Positions 1-10,690 of a stretch of DNA of 64,000 nucleotides are shown piece after piece. The stretch is from Oscarella lobularis (taxonomy: Eukaryota; Porifera; Homoscleromorpha; Homosclerophorida; Oscarellidae), in the NCBI RefSeq assembly GCF_947507565.1, contig NC_089182.1:1550001-1614000 (forward strand), given 5' to 3'. The translations under genes and the position numbers were made by a program. The notes beneath the pieces were generated by a model, which made no database searches, had not been told where the DNA came from, and saw only the letters and a program-made list of their open reading frames with translations. The stretch's first letter is position 1. The number at the start of each line of letters is the position of its first letter.

Positions 1-1147
1 AAATGTGCTAAACAGCCATCAGTTTTGCAGAGTAACGAACGTAAAGCTACAGGTTTAGATTTCGACTTTACGCGCGTGTAACTGCAAACGCAGCTTTAAC
101 ATCGGTGGCGCTAACGCTGAACCTTCACAAATAAATAAAAATACTATGCAGCTCTATTTTCAGACGCAAAACTATTAGCCATAGGGGTCCGTCATAGGCT
201 TCATAAAAGTACATGTAACGGTATAAAATGTAAAAACCGCTTTTGCTGAATATCGTTGTGTTTGCAGCAGTAGCTATTGCCGAGAAAACACAAGCGCGTG
301 CATCTTCTCGCAGCAGTACACACAGTTTACAGCGATACTTATTATAAACACACGTTTACCATATATCTAAGTACTATTTTGCTGCCATGTTTCTATACGG
401 ACGCAGTAGCGGTTATACGTATTAAATATGACATTTCTATCACTTTACACTCATTACTGTAAAATCTGTAAATGCATGTACAACCACAGCTTACGCAGCC
501 AAGATTTTACCTGCACCAGTCAATGCAATAAAGATAAGGAGAATCTGTAACTGAAGAGGTGTAACTGTGTTAGCTACAGGCTTCTATAACAGCAGGGTAC
601 AAGTGTAATCAGTTTGCTGCCAGAATGCCCAGTATACATCGTAACTGTAGCTATTACTAATATTATTTATGGCTGAAGATATTAGTGTTTTTTACAAAAA
701 ACTTTCAAAAGCTGTCTATCCTATCCTAAGTTTCCGCGGAAAAAATTCTTCTCTTTGAATGTCTAGACGCACAAGTAGTAACAAATAGTCACTGTCTTCT
801 TCTAAATGTTAAAGCTATAGGTTTGCAATATCTACAAGAAGTAGGCATATTGTACCAATTGATAAAAAGGAAGCTGTAGGTGTGTCAGCTAAGACTCATC
901 AACAGATTGTCACTGTAGCTTTAGAAAACAACATTTGCGTAATTGTCATAAATTTACAGTTAGTTATTGGTCTACAGTTATGTGAAAGTTATTCGTAAGT
1001 CCGTTTATGTTCAGCTATAGCTATATAAGCTGCTAGAACTACTGGCATTCTTCACAAGCTCGAACAGAATCCCTCCCGGTGGCTTTAGAGTCAGTAATAC
1101 CAAAGTTATACTTCAGCCACTCCGCTCTTTCTACGGAAAGTTTCATC
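1..1147. other. AT-rich stretch without a recognisable gene
   Basis: This stretch is AT-rich and broken by stop codons in all frames. I see no coding segment longer than about 60 codons, no terminal repeats and no RNA gene. It is probably intergenic sequence or old decayed repeat. Confidence 0.6.
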
Positions 1148-1228
1148 ATAGATAGAAAATAGAGAGGGATAAGCAACTCACGTGATCACGTGACTAGTTG
1201 TGGTACTAGGTGTGTCTCCTTTGCGATG
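1148..1228 (+). repeat. Left copy of an inverted repeat pair flanking the P-like nest
   Basis: The segment starting ATAGATAGAAAATAGAGAGG and continuing through an ATCACGTG motif to TGTGTCTCCTTT recurs in reverse complement at about 10691-10774. The copies share blocks but are not identical. No clear target duplication flanks them, so they may be subterminal repeats of the P-like element and not its exact ends. The pair encloses the convergent second gene, the split P-like transposase and the foldback element. Confidence 0.5.
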
Positions 1229-1937
1229 GACGCCTTCAAACATGCTGTGGAGTCGTTTATTGGCGAAGATGTCTGCACTACGTATTCTCCGCGTCTCGAG
1301 ACGGCTACGGAAAGAGCGGAAAAGCTCCTGAATCAGCTGGAAAGACCCGTCTGTGCATCGCCAGTGAACAGGATCGTATCGACGATAGAGGACTGCGTGA
1401 AATGCGGTGTGGGCGGCGCGACGGCTTCTATCCGAAGGGAAAAGTAATCAATCGCCTTTCAGGAAGCATCCGCAACGGCTCTGCCGCTCTACTGGGAGTG
1501 TTTGCTTGCGTCCATCGACAGCTCCTCGTCCGCTCCGTGAACGATAACATTTATAAGGCGGAAATTTTGAAGCAATTCGGGCGTGAGGGTGGTGACGGTG
1601 TGGCGGGACCTTCGGAAATTGAAATATCTGGCGATGAATTGAATGCGCTGAGGTACACGTGCGGGTTCATTCCGTACAAACTCCTCCGTAAATTTGGGCC
1701 TTCGGGAAGAACGATAGGGAGGCGTTTTGCACGATGTTGGAGCGGCGTAGAGAGGAAAATGCTGCTGGGGATGACGCTGGCGATGACGTCGGGGATAGTA
1801 TCGATTCAGCGGCTTGGATTCGGCGAGCCAATCGGGGTAGCCTTTTCAAAGTCATCGATGAGGCTTTCGATTTCTTTGTAGCAGTGGAGCGACGACTGCG
1901 GGATCTTCTGCCTCTGATGACGAGGGGCAATATCTAA
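1226..1937 (+). pseudogene. Unknown protein next to the P-like transposase, frameshifted
   Basis: Coding signal runs from an ATG at 1226 across three overlapping frames, so at least two frameshifts separate it from an intact gene. Readable parts are MDAFKHAVESF near the start, GDELNALRYTCGFIPYKLL near 1635-1690, and IRRANRGSLFKVIDEAFDFF near 1815-1880. The order of an ALRY-GF/YxxxKLL stretch followed by a W-x-x-x-NRG-LF stretch looks like an uncharacterised protein type I associate with transposon-rich invertebrate genomes. That is a recollection and not a search. The gene points toward the P-like transposase on the opposite strand and lies inside the same inverted repeats, so it may be a second element gene. 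Function unknown. Confidence 0.45.
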
Positions 1938-2288
1938 GGCGTCCGCGAGCAAATCACCGAGGCGCACGACGTACTCCTCTTCTGGCAGGGGCTTACGCCC
2001 GACGCAGATTCCCAAGTGCAGGAGGAACTGTTGCATGAAATCGTTTCCCTTTTCTAATATTAGCATTCGCGGATATTCGATAGCGGCGAGTTGGTTGGGA
2101 CAGTATAAAAGGGAAAAGGGTTTAAGAGTTGCTAAGAACAGGAGCCTAAGAAAATCATTGCTTACTGAGAAATAAAGGACGATGTGCCGTTTACGAAGTG
2201 CCATTAGCAGGACAAAGTCAACCGTATGGCTACGGTTGAACAGAGCCCAGTATCCGGTGATCACCACGTGGAGGTTGCGCTTCCGGAT

Positions 2289-2305
2289 CCCCCCCCCCCC
2301 CCCCC
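2289..2305. repeat. Poly-C run of 17
   Basis: An uninterrupted run of 17 C lies just past the 3' end of the P-like transposase gene. Length is likely unstable or misread. Confidence 0.9.
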
Positions 2306-2317
2306 TTCTTTCCTCAC

Positions 2318-2861
2318 CTAGTCCCGCCCCCTCCCAGTAAAAATGTAGCTGACCAATTCAACAAACAAGCGAACTAATAGCAGAAAATAGGTGAATGAAA
2401 TACATGCTTTAGTATATGCGATCCCCTTACTTGTTATCTTCCATCCTTCTAATGTCTCTTTACTGAGCTTCCGCAATGCCTTTTCGCCTCTTGTCAACCA
2501 AGGGACAGCATCTACTTGGGACTCCCAATCACGTAGGTAACCCATAAATTCCTTCTCCAAAAACTGCAGAAGCGAAAGCAAAACGTGCATCCAGCTCTGC
2601 CAACCGTACGCAGCAAGGGCCTGTTACCTCTAGACGACCATCTGCAGCGCTGGTGTAGCCACGTCGATCCGGTTTAACTGCGCGAAGGGATCGAACGTTT
2701 AGGCAGTCGAACACCCTATCGAACATTCGCACGAATTGAGTTGTCTCCTCCGACCCCGGTATGGCGTAGTGCTCGAGGCCGTTAGCCACACTTGAGCTTA
2801 ATACCTTACACAGCAATTACTTTCAGAATAGCGGAGAAATCATTTTACCTGGAAAGCGAGG
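2318..2861 (-). pseudogene. P-superfamily (THAP9-like) transposase, C-terminal segment
   Basis: Minus-strand coding sequence resumes here on the far side of the 2862-3575 MITE. VLSSSVANGLEHY is followed by FDRVFDCLNVRS, then after a frame change by FLEKEFMGYLRDWE, KETLEGWKIT and LFVELVSYIF. This order matches the C-terminal half of P-element/THAP9 transposases: the FD-FDxxN region, then the S-TleG-KiT motif. A minus-strand intron at 2374-2430 (donor GTAAGG, acceptor CTATTAG) joins WKIT to RLFVEL in frame. A second intron between the MITE flank and VLSSS uses donor GTAAAA and acceptor TGTAAG. One frameshift near 2590 makes the copy inactive unless it is a sequencing error. Confidence 0.72.
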
Positions 2862-3575
2862 GGCAGGGTGGACTTTCAAACGCGCATGATGAAGCATCAA
2901 TGAATGGGAGCCAATAAGAAATTTTCTGTTTGCGCATGCTCGCGTTCCTACCAATTAGGTTATTGCTACGTTTTCCCTAATGACTGTGGGTCACAAAATG
3001 GCTTTGGATTAGGTTCACACGCAATGGATAAGCGTCGGGTTTCCTCTAATCGAAACTTTGGGAAAAAAGCTTCGATTTGAGGTCGGACGAATTTTTAGTT
3101 GGGGGGGGGACAGTTTTTGACGAGAGCGTTTTGAAATTTTTGAACCCACTTCAAGGCCAAATTTTGCGTGTATCCCTGCTCAGACCTAAGGGTGTTACGA
3201 ATGCATGGCAATGATAAAAGAGGCGCTAAACATTCTCGCTTTCTATTTATTTGTTGCACCTGTGGCGATTCGCGCGCCATTTTTCGTCCTCGTACAGGTA
3301 GTTTTTTGAACTCAAACTCATGTGCAAATGGGAGATTAAAGAACTATTAGTTTTGCGCAAAGAATTTTTAGGCAATTGGTTCTTGCATTACGCAGAACTT
3401 CATCCCTGCGTATCCGCAGACGTAGTACGTCAACGAAATGTTAGAAAAACTCTTACTAAACATCTTTTTTACTTAACAGCTCGAAACTCAGTTGGTAAGG
3501 GAGCCTACGGAGAATGCGAGTTCGCTGTAGATAACCCTAGCAACAACGCAAGCGCGTTTGAAAGTCCGCCCTGCC
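2862..3575. mobile_element. 714-bp MITE with 9-bp target duplication (copy 1)
   Basis: The ends are imperfect inverted repeats of about 26 bp: GGCAGGG then GGACTTTCAAACGCGC on the left, and the complement on the right. The flanks are AAAGCGAGG (2853-2861) and GAAGCGAGG (3576-3584), a 9-bp duplication with one mismatch. Noncoding length and 8-9 bp duplications fit Mutator-like MITEs, which is inference from the duplication size alone. It sits inside the P-like transposase gene. A second copy at 50063-53099 is interrupted by 2.3 kb of other sequence. No convincing ORF lies within. Confidence 0.75.
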
Positions 3576-5231
3576 GAAGCGAGGTCAACACGCATACGCG
3601 AGTACGACGTGAGCTCGATGTGCTCGAGCTTCAGTCGAGGTAGGATGGCCAGACCGCTCCTGTCAGTTGTTAATCGGCATTTGTCGTAGAGCTCCCTGAT
3701 ATGTTTCCACGTCACGAATTTCTCATTTATCTGACAAACCCCAATGTAGTATTGAAAGATGACACCATTTCTTACCATCATTGATCTTCGTCTGTTGTTC
3801 GGGTATGAGTGCGACAAGCAATTCCTGGTCGTCTTCATTAGGTGCGGCACGTCGAAAAAGCCAACGAGAGAGTTCGTAGCGATTGACGGCTTTGTTGACC
3901 AACGCATCCTCTTCCGGGGACCAGTGCTGCTTGAAAAAACGCCGATTGCTTGCCGCGCCGTCGCAAGTGACCGCGATGACGTAGAATCCGCACATCTCTA
4001 GTTGGCGGACGGCCTCCCAAACAATGAGTGCAGATCACATGAACGAATTCCTGTGGCATTAGATGCTAATTACTTCCTATCTGTTCAGACCTGTCTATTT
4101 ACCTGTTGTTGGGAAATGAGCGTATGGGAACATCAACGACGTGACCAAACCACGAACCATTAGTCCCAGAACGTGCGTCGCCACAGGGAGCTCAACGTCT
4201 TTGCCCACGCTTTGCTCGAACGAATGCAGGCCGCCGTTGACGTCTCCAAGGTGGACAAGTCCCACAACTTTTCCAGATATCTTGTCGAAGACGATGTCTT
4301 CCCTGACCTTTATTTCGTCGAGCAAGACGACAACGTGCTTCTCAACTTCGGTGAGCTGCTCAATTTTCGATTTGCGCATGAGATCGTTGACATCGCTATG
4401 AAATCCTGCTTTGGAGTGGTAGTGGATGTAGTCGCGAAGGGCCCTCTCCGATGGGAGAGACATGAAGCCGGAAGTGCGGGCAGCGTTGTAAGCGGCGGAA
4501 GACAGCATTTTCAGGTGCAACGCCCACTTGATCATCATGGGGTGCCACCGCATACCGCGCCCATCTTTCAATTTCGCCGCCTTCCTCTGCTGCTCCCAGA
4601 AGAGCCTCCTGTCACATACGACAAAGTAAATTCATCGCAACGAAAAGAATAGTTGGCGTACTTAAATGAGCCTTCAGGGAATTCCCGCTCAACTTCCTCT
4701 GTCTTGTCCTCGACGATGGTGACAAGGGCGTCGTGGAATGTACGCTCGGCGACGACTCCTTTAACATCAGCTGACAATGCGAGAGCTGTCCGCAATCTCT
4801 GTATTTGTCTCCTGGCATTCTTTTCCGCCGCTGCAAGCCGTCGCAATTTCGAGGCACGCTGGGGAGTGCTGAGCGTCAGTTGGGGCCGAACTTTGATGGC
4901 ATTCCTCGGACGTGAATGACCCTCTTTGTCTTTGTGCGGTGTAACTGCTTATTTAACGTCTTCCTGTACACGTCGCAGCTTGAGCATCGCCGTTCTTTTT
5001 CGACAAGAAGCTCGCAGGAAAATGTCCGAATAGTTTTCTCATGGACGCTGTCTTTGAAGACGAACGGCGAATGCTTGTCGACGGACGCAACTGCCCGGCC
5101 GTCTCTTCCGACAAGTTCGTCCCGTCTGACTTGCCGCAAAGAGAAATACTTTGCGTCAGGGTTTCCTATAAACGCACGTGGTCAGGCATGCAGGCACTGG
5201 CGTGGAGGACAGATTGACTAACGTTGTACCT
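3576..5231 (-). pseudogene. P-superfamily transposase, central catalytic segment
   Basis: Reading down the minus strand: a Lys/Arg-rich helical stretch (AEKNARRQIQRLRTALALS), then IKWALHLKMLSSAAYN and LPSERALRDYIHYHS, then LLDEIKVREDIVFDKISGKV (first catalytic Asp region), THVLGLMVRGL, VIAVTCDGAASNRRFF (second Asp), and FFDVPHLMKTTRNCL. These motifs in this order identify the RNase H-like core of P-element/THAP9 transposases. The frame changes near 4600, near 4090 and near 3900, either at short introns or at frameshifts. The segment is bounded by two insertions: the MITE on the 3' side and the foldback element at 5238 on the 5' side. A diverged homologous relic lies at 42408-43946. Confidence 0.8.
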
Positions 5232-5237
5232 GGGCAG

Positions 5238-5815
5238 TATGGCGCTATATCAGGGTCAAAAATAGTGAACATGTATTCATCAATGATGAATAGGTTTATT
5301 GATGAATGATGAATAAACATTGTTGAATGATGAAGAGGTTTATTGATGAATGATAAATAAAACACTGATGAATGATGAATAATCATTGATGAATGATGAA
5401 TAGGTTTATTGATGAATGATGAATAGGTTTATTGATGAATGATGAATAATCATTGATGAATGATGAATAATCATTCATGAATGATGAATAACCTATTCAT
5501 GAATGATGAATAAACATTGATGAATGATGAATAGTCATTCATGAATGATGAATAACCTATTCATGAATGATGAATAACCTATTCATGAATGATGAATAAT
5601 CATTGATGAATGATGAATAGGTTTATTGATGAATGATGAATAGGTACCTTTATTGATGAATGATGAATAAAACACTGATGAATGATGAATAATCATTGAT
5701 GAATGATGAATAATCATTCATGAATAATGAATAACCTGTTCATGAATGATGAATAACCTATTCATGAATGATGAATAATCATTGATGAATGATGAATGAG
5801 TTATTTATCGTTTGT
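5238..5815 (+). repeat. Left terminal inverted repeat with 22-bp tandem array
   Basis: A unique tip of about 40 bp is followed by roughly 25 units of 21-23 bp built on GATGAATGATGAATA. Each unit carries a variable link (GGTTTATT, ATCATT, ACCTATTC). The links are partly palindromic (ATTCATGAAT), so each unit can also pair with its neighbours. The reverse complement of this array forms the right arm. Confidence 0.92.
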
Positions 5816-6077
5816 CATTACTTTGTGACGTGGAGATTGACGTCATTGTAGGCGTTGGCTATGACTTAATTTGGCATTCTGACGTAAAATTAGGCGGTTG
5901 CCAATTCTATACATGGTGTGCTGATCACGTGTTACCTTTTTCAACCAATGGTACAGAGTGATGCGTAAGCGGAACGTCCCGTACGAATCTTCGCTAGCTT
6001 TCTCTATTTACACGTCGTGCTATCTGTTCGCAAGGTTGGTACATAAATCGCTATGCATGCCTCTGCCTTATAATCTG

Positions 6078-8570
6078 ATGGCGAACAGAGTAATGAGTTC
6101 GAAGAAGAAGCAGAAGCGCGACGACTGTCTGGAAGCCATGGAAGCCATGGAAGAATCGTTTATCGAGATGAAGCGTCGACTATCCCGCTTGGGAGAAGAA
6201 GAAGACGACGGAACTGGCGGAGAGACCAGCGCACACGCGGAAACTGTGGAGCCGAGCACAGAAGCCATGACACATACGGGCGCTTCGAGTGACGCTCTGC
6301 CCTTTTCTCCCTCTCCGTCAGCATTCCAGGAGAATCGCAGACTCTTTCAACCTGCATCACGGAAAGGAAAACAGCTTAAGAAGCCTACCGGAAGAGGACG
6401 CGGCCGAAAGGGAAAGTCGATGGTTTCGGCTGCCGCTCCAGGGAAGAAGGTATGGGGCCATCGATTCGTCTGTCTCCGAAGCAAACACGCATATCGTGCT
6501 CCTCGCGAAGAGGAGAGGGACATTCTCAAAAACCTCGGCTTGGGCGACAAACGCGTCTCAGTCCCTAGAAACGCAACCGAAGCAGAATTAAGTGCTGCCT
6601 TGTTAGCAGCTTTCCCTTTGCTCTGTGATGCCGGAGGTTTTACGCTTATGGTCACCGACTCACAGAATCGCAGCAACAGCCGCATCGTTCCTCTTCGCCA
6701 ACCGTACCACGTAGCAAACATTCGAGAGCAGATTGACTATCACATCATTTACGTTAGACCTCTCCAAAGGTCAATCGGCACACGAGTGGATATGCGTCGC
6801 AGCGACAATTCGGACGATGAAGCTGTTCACGCTTGCAAGTCTTGCGGTGTTACAATGACAATAGCATCTTTGAAGGACCATGTTGTGAATTGTGGAAAAG
6901 AGGAAGAGTAAGAGACAATGTCGTTTGAATTTTTGATGTATTAATAAACGTCTTTTAGAGCACAAGTAGATCTGACAGTAGATTCAGAAGCAGATGTTGA
7001 GATTGGCGTTCCAGGCCCGAGCCGGCTTATTGAGCAGAGTAGACGCTTCGAGAGCATTTCTCAGGCAAGATCAAACGATGCGTCTTTGAATGTGACTCTG
7101 ACAGAAAGTAACGCAACATTTCATTTTTTCAGACACGACAGTTGATTGCAGAGCAAGATGAGGCGTACGCTCGTTCTCTGGAGAAGGACGAGGAAAAGGT
7201 GCCTGACATTTTTTTAAATTAGCAATGATATTTGATGCAAGTTGCAGGACCGGAAGAAAGCTCACGATCTCTCTGACTTCGAGTATAGTTTGTGTTTCCT
7301 TCACTAATCTGCCTTATTAAACTGATATTGTTTGTGTAGAAACAGATGGCAGGAAATGAAGCGCAACGAAGAGGTTCCACATGTAGCTGTTGCACTTGAT
7401 GATAAAGGTTTAACTTTTTTTATGCTTTTCTGTTTTTGCCGTAGCTACGAAGAGTGCAAAAGGCAACTCTTCTCTCATTTGACATTGACGAGCCGGAGGA
7501 AACGGACTACGGCACGGTTGCCGTGAAAGTTCGTCTGCCGACTGGACGTGAAATCAAAAGACGTTTCGACGGATATAATCACAGCCTCCAGGCATGTGTT
7601 CTTTTTCCTTTTATTTTGCTCATCCTCTACCAATTAGGAAGTTCTTCTATGGATTGGAGGTTACGACTCCATCGACAGCGTCGACAAAGTTGTCCTGTTC
7701 AACAAAATGAATAGAGGAGAGCCTAAAGCAATTTGCAAACAGGACTACCTAAAGAGTCTTCTTGACTGTTTTGGAGGATGCACATCTATCAATTTGCTTG
7801 CAAATCAGGTTTGTTTTCCTTACAAAGTATCTCCTTCGTCCATTAGTTATTCACAGAGTAACGCCGAAAACATTGTCGAAGCCGACAGTTTGATTCCAAT
7901 TGACTCAGCGAGGTTTGCCTAATTAAACATAGTGGTGTCTTGGCGACGCTGAAAACGGACATTGCACTAGGTCTTCTGCCAAATTTTCAGCCAAATTTTC
8001 AGCTATGAAAGACGTCGTGGTTCATCTCAAGACTTTTGTTCTGTCCCCAGGAGAAGACAATGAAAATACACTCGAGTTTCATGTACGAGACGATTTCCTG
8101 CTGATGGACAGCCTGGTCTTTGCTGCAAAAAAACGTTTCAAGCCAAACAGGCCATTGAAGGTTTTACATAAATTTGATGATTATCCCAATGCATCTTATG
8201 GACTCTTAGGTAACATTTGTTGGAGAAGGGGCGATCGACTGTGGAGGCTGCGTGCGTGAGTTTTGGAGGCGATTTGTGGTTGAAGTGAGAAAGACGTACT
8301 TTTTTGGATTCAACTGGCGCCTGACACCAAAGAAAAATAGCTCATTTTTAATGGCAAGTCCGACGACTTAGTTACAAGTTATTCATAACTGTGCTTTAGG
8401 GAAAGCATTTTTTTCAGATTGGAAAACTGATCGCTACTAGCATGGCCCAAGGGTTTGACTTCATGTCCCCTACTGTCTTTCAATACATTGTGAAACCAGA
8501 CGTGAAAGCTATTGACCCACCGCCGGAAGACGTTCCGGACATGGAAGTGGTGCAATTTCTACCTTATTAA
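6078..8570 (+). CDS. HECT-type E3-ligase-like protein with UBX-like region, carried by the foldback element
   Basis: A multi-exon gene. Exon 1 (ATG at 6078, ending 6907 at donor GTAAGA) encodes a basic, low-complexity N-terminus, WGHRFVCLRSKHAYRAPREE, ALLAAFPLLCDAGGF, YHIIYVRPLQ and a CxxC...H..C finger (CKSCGV, HVVNC). The next exon starts at 6959. Later exons read QLIAEQDEAYARSLEKDEEK (about 7140-7197), VKVRLPTGREIKRRF (UBX/ubiquitin-like, about 7525-7570), DWIGGYDS-VDKVVLF, then LSPGEDNENTLEFHVRDD, IDCGGCVREFWRR (HECT N-lobe type G-D-GG-REF) and KLIATSMAQGFDFMSP. This order matches proteins usually named G2/M-phase-specific E3 ubiquitin ligase-like. It stops at VVQFLPY, before the C-lobe that holds the catalytic cysteine, so ligase activity is doubtful. 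The upstream ATG at 5958 is less likely, because related copies begin MAN. Confidence 0.65.
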
Positions 8571-8670
8571 TTTGTGGTTCCCATCAATATGCCACAAGGA
8601 ATTGGGTCCGGGCACCGAATAAACTCTTCTTTCAACCGTCATCATCCAACGTCTCATTGTGGCGGCGGGA

Positions 8671-9267
8671 TCATTCAGAAAGCAAATGTTTTCGTACTCT
8701 GTGAATTGGAACAACTATTCCCTGCAACTTCAGAATAGCATTCACCATTCGATAGCCACTGTTGGGATTGGAGTGTTGGATGTCTTGGATAGCAGATGAA
8801 AGAGTTGGATCGTCGATGACGGTGTAACGGTCTCTCACAGAAACACCAAACTCTCTCATTCGACGCTTGACAGTCGACACGGAAATTTTCAACATTTCAG
8901 CCACTTGTGGAATGTGAAATTCGTTCTCAATGAAATATTCAAGCTGCCCTTTCGTTACAGTGAGGCGGGGCCGACCTCTCGAACCTGTCGTCTCGCCTTG
9001 CAAATTTGCGTCGTCTACTCCGATACCCTCCCGCATTCGATCAGCGACAAGCACGATTGTACGGCGTATACACTGTAGAGTGTTTTCGATATTAGGAACG
9101 ATGGTTGCCAGAGACGAAACCCATCTAAAAACGGACTGAAGACGTGATATGACGTTTTCTCCGAATTCGCGAGAGAATCGGTCATCTTCGTATCGCTGTA
9201 CGTCGCGAAAAATGACATCGACGCGGCGCTGAAGAAGCCTCCGTATGTCCTCTAAGTCGGTCGCCAT
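8671..9267 (-). CDS. Integrase-like transposase N-terminal region (HTH only)
   Basis: A clean 198-residue frame. Residues 1-90 are helical (LEDIRRLLQRRVDVIF, VFRWVSSLATIVPNIEN). Residues about 97-145 are a helix-turn-helix: GRPRLTVTKGQLEYFIENEF, then IPQVAEMLKISVSTVKRRM. Residues about 160-197 read SGYRMVNAILKLQGIVVPIHRVR, the segment that normally precedes an rve-type catalytic core in this family. The frame stops at HLLSE with no DDE core following, and the HECT-like gene on the other strand ends only about 100 bp away. The protein could bind the element ends but should not cut DNA. Homologous N-termini occur at 28004-28590 and 39896-40563. Confidence 0.7.
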   Translation of the reverse strand: MATDLEDIRRLLQRRVDVIFRDVQRYEDDRFSREFGENVISRLQSVFRWVSSLATIVPNIENTLQCIRRTIVLVADRMREGIGVDDANLQGETTGSRGRPRLTVTKGQLEYFIENEFHIPQVAEMLKISVSTVKRRMREFGVSVRDRYTVIDDPTLSSAIQDIQHSNPNSGYRMVNAILKLQGIVVPIHRVRKHLLSE

Positions 9268-9295
9268 GTGTCATTAATATAAAAATATAGAAATT

Positions 9296-9777
9296 CCCCT
9301 CTTAATCGTTTTAGAATAACTTATTCATCATTCATCAATGTTTTATTTATCATTCATCAATGTTTTATTCATCATTCATGAATAACTTATTCATCATTCA
9401 TCAATGGTTTATTCATCATTCATCAATAAACCTATTCATCATTCATGAATGATTATTCATGAATGATTATTCATCATTCATCAATGATTATTCATCATTC
9501 ATCAATGATTATTCATCATTCATCAATGATTATTCATCATTCATCAGTGTTTTATTCATCATTCATCAATAAACCTATTCATCAATAAACCTATTCATCA
9601 TTCATCAATGATTATTCATCATTCATCAATGATTATTCATCATTCATCAGTGTTTTATTTATCATTCATCAATAAACCTATTCATCATTCAACAATGTTT
9701 ATTCATCATTCATCAATAAACCTATTCATCATTGATGAATACATGTTCACTATTTTTTACCCTGATATAGCGCCATA
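9296..9777 (-). repeat. Right terminal inverted repeat with 22-bp tandem array
   Basis: Reverse complement of the left arm. It is an array of ATTCATCATTCATCAAT-type units leading to a unique tip that ends at the GCGCCATA terminus. The outer 190 bp or so match the left arm nearly exactly, while the inner repeats differ in order and number. This is expected for tandem arrays that keep rearranging. Confidence 0.92.
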
Positions 9778-9783
9778 GGGCAG

Positions 9784-10180
9784 AAGTGCCCTGCATCGAG
9801 TGCAGCGGTGAGTTTGTCTTCGGCGAGATCATACATTGACTGCACCAGCGTGCAATTTTCCTCCCGAACCAGTATTCCCCGCACAAAGATGTCCGGTTTT
9901 GCACGCGGAGAAAGTCGCACAGAGTGCGTCAGTACTGTCGGGGGGCCGTTGGCAGCCGGATTGAGAGCAATTTTGCTCAGTAGAATGAACCCGTCTCTCG
10001 AAACGCGATCCCAATGTCTGTAGAGCGAGAGTACAAATTATTATTATTATTTTTTCGGAGAAATGCGTTTTTGGGGCACCTATTATTGATAACACCGGAG
10101 TTTGTGTCATTATGTGCCTCTGTGCGGCTCACTTTCCGGCGTTTGGCCGTTCCTTTGACGCGAGTCAACCGGAAACGACC
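9784..10180 (-). pseudogene. P-superfamily transposase, N-terminal segment
   Basis: Minus-strand sequence upstream of the foldback insertion reads LSKIALNPAANGPPTVL, RLSPRAKPDIFVRGILVREE and LVQSMYDLAEDKLTAALD. It then runs across the insertion site: with the element and one GGGCAG copy set aside, the same frame continues into 5231 and below (PGTTLVNLSSTPVP), ending at a stop after CVYRKP. Alternatively an intron with donor GTACAA and acceptor TTTATAG is spliced out there. The stretch DIFVRGILVREEN has a counterpart at 43830-43900 (DVFIRGRRVTIDE), so both P-like relics share this N-terminal region. No THAP zinc finger (C..C...C..H) is evident, so the extreme N-terminus is missing or not recognised. 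Confidence 0.55.
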
Positions 10181-10199
10181 CATAATCGCGAGTATCTGA

Positions 10200-10690
10200 A
10201 ATGAACCGGAAGTGTTTAAAACGCATCCAAATAGCGCTCAGCTTAAAGCAAAAGACGATGCAGGTGCAACAGTTGTGTACAAATGCTATAAAGCATGCTG
10301 TATGTAGCGACAACTACGTGGTACTAGCCAAAGGACGGCCTCTGGACGTTCCCCCAAATGACGTGCCGGGAACGCCCATTTCTGGCAGAAATCGGCCTCA
10401 AGTGATAACAGCGACGTGAATCACGCGTCCGGAACACACGCGTTGATTGCCTATATTACAGGAGGACTCTCGGGAATGTAAATTGAGTGACTGCATGCAA
10501 TTATGAAGACGAGGGGCGTCACCTCATTCATCGCGTGGGCGTAAACGCCGATGCCACGCCATGCATGGCTTTCCTCACGCGACATCGAAATCCACGAACA
10601 AACGTACCTTCGAAAAAGCTTTTGGCACCCAGAACGAGTCGGAAAAACAACGATTTCGGAGTGTCCAATATCCGGGACTCGTCGGCATTA
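10200..10690. other. No recognisable gene
   Basis: Only short overlapping frames lie between the P-like N-terminal segment and the right inverted repeat. No domain or RNA gene is visible. Confidence 0.5.

Larger units (their letters stand above)
5238..9777. mobile_element. 4.54-kb foldback DNA transposon, IS3EU-like
   Basis: The element begins TATGGCGCTATATCAGGG and ends with the complement. Both ends continue for roughly 190 bp with almost no difference and run into tandem repeats of about 22 bp, so the arms form a foldback structure. It is flanked by the 6-bp duplication GGGCAG (5232-5237 and 9778-9783). From memory, IS3EU superfamily elements have 6-bp duplications and ends starting TAYGG, which fits, and the internal HTH protein also resembles that integrase type. 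It carries a HECT/UBX-like gene on plus and a transposase N-terminal gene on minus, arranged convergently. It is inserted in coding sequence of the P-like transposase. Confidence 0.8.

Noticed and set aside
277-462. 61-codon frame in the AT-rich start
   Set aside because: Composition is that of random AT-rich sequence; no domain, splice context or neighbour supports it.
1806-2267. 153-codon minus frame
   Set aside because: It overlaps the plus-strand NRG-LF coding signal antisense, and its remaining part has no family character.
5260-5815. Regular repeats resembling a CRISPR array
   Set aside because: There are no unique spacers; the units are contiguous, partly palindromic and mirrored at 9296-9735 inside a transposon.
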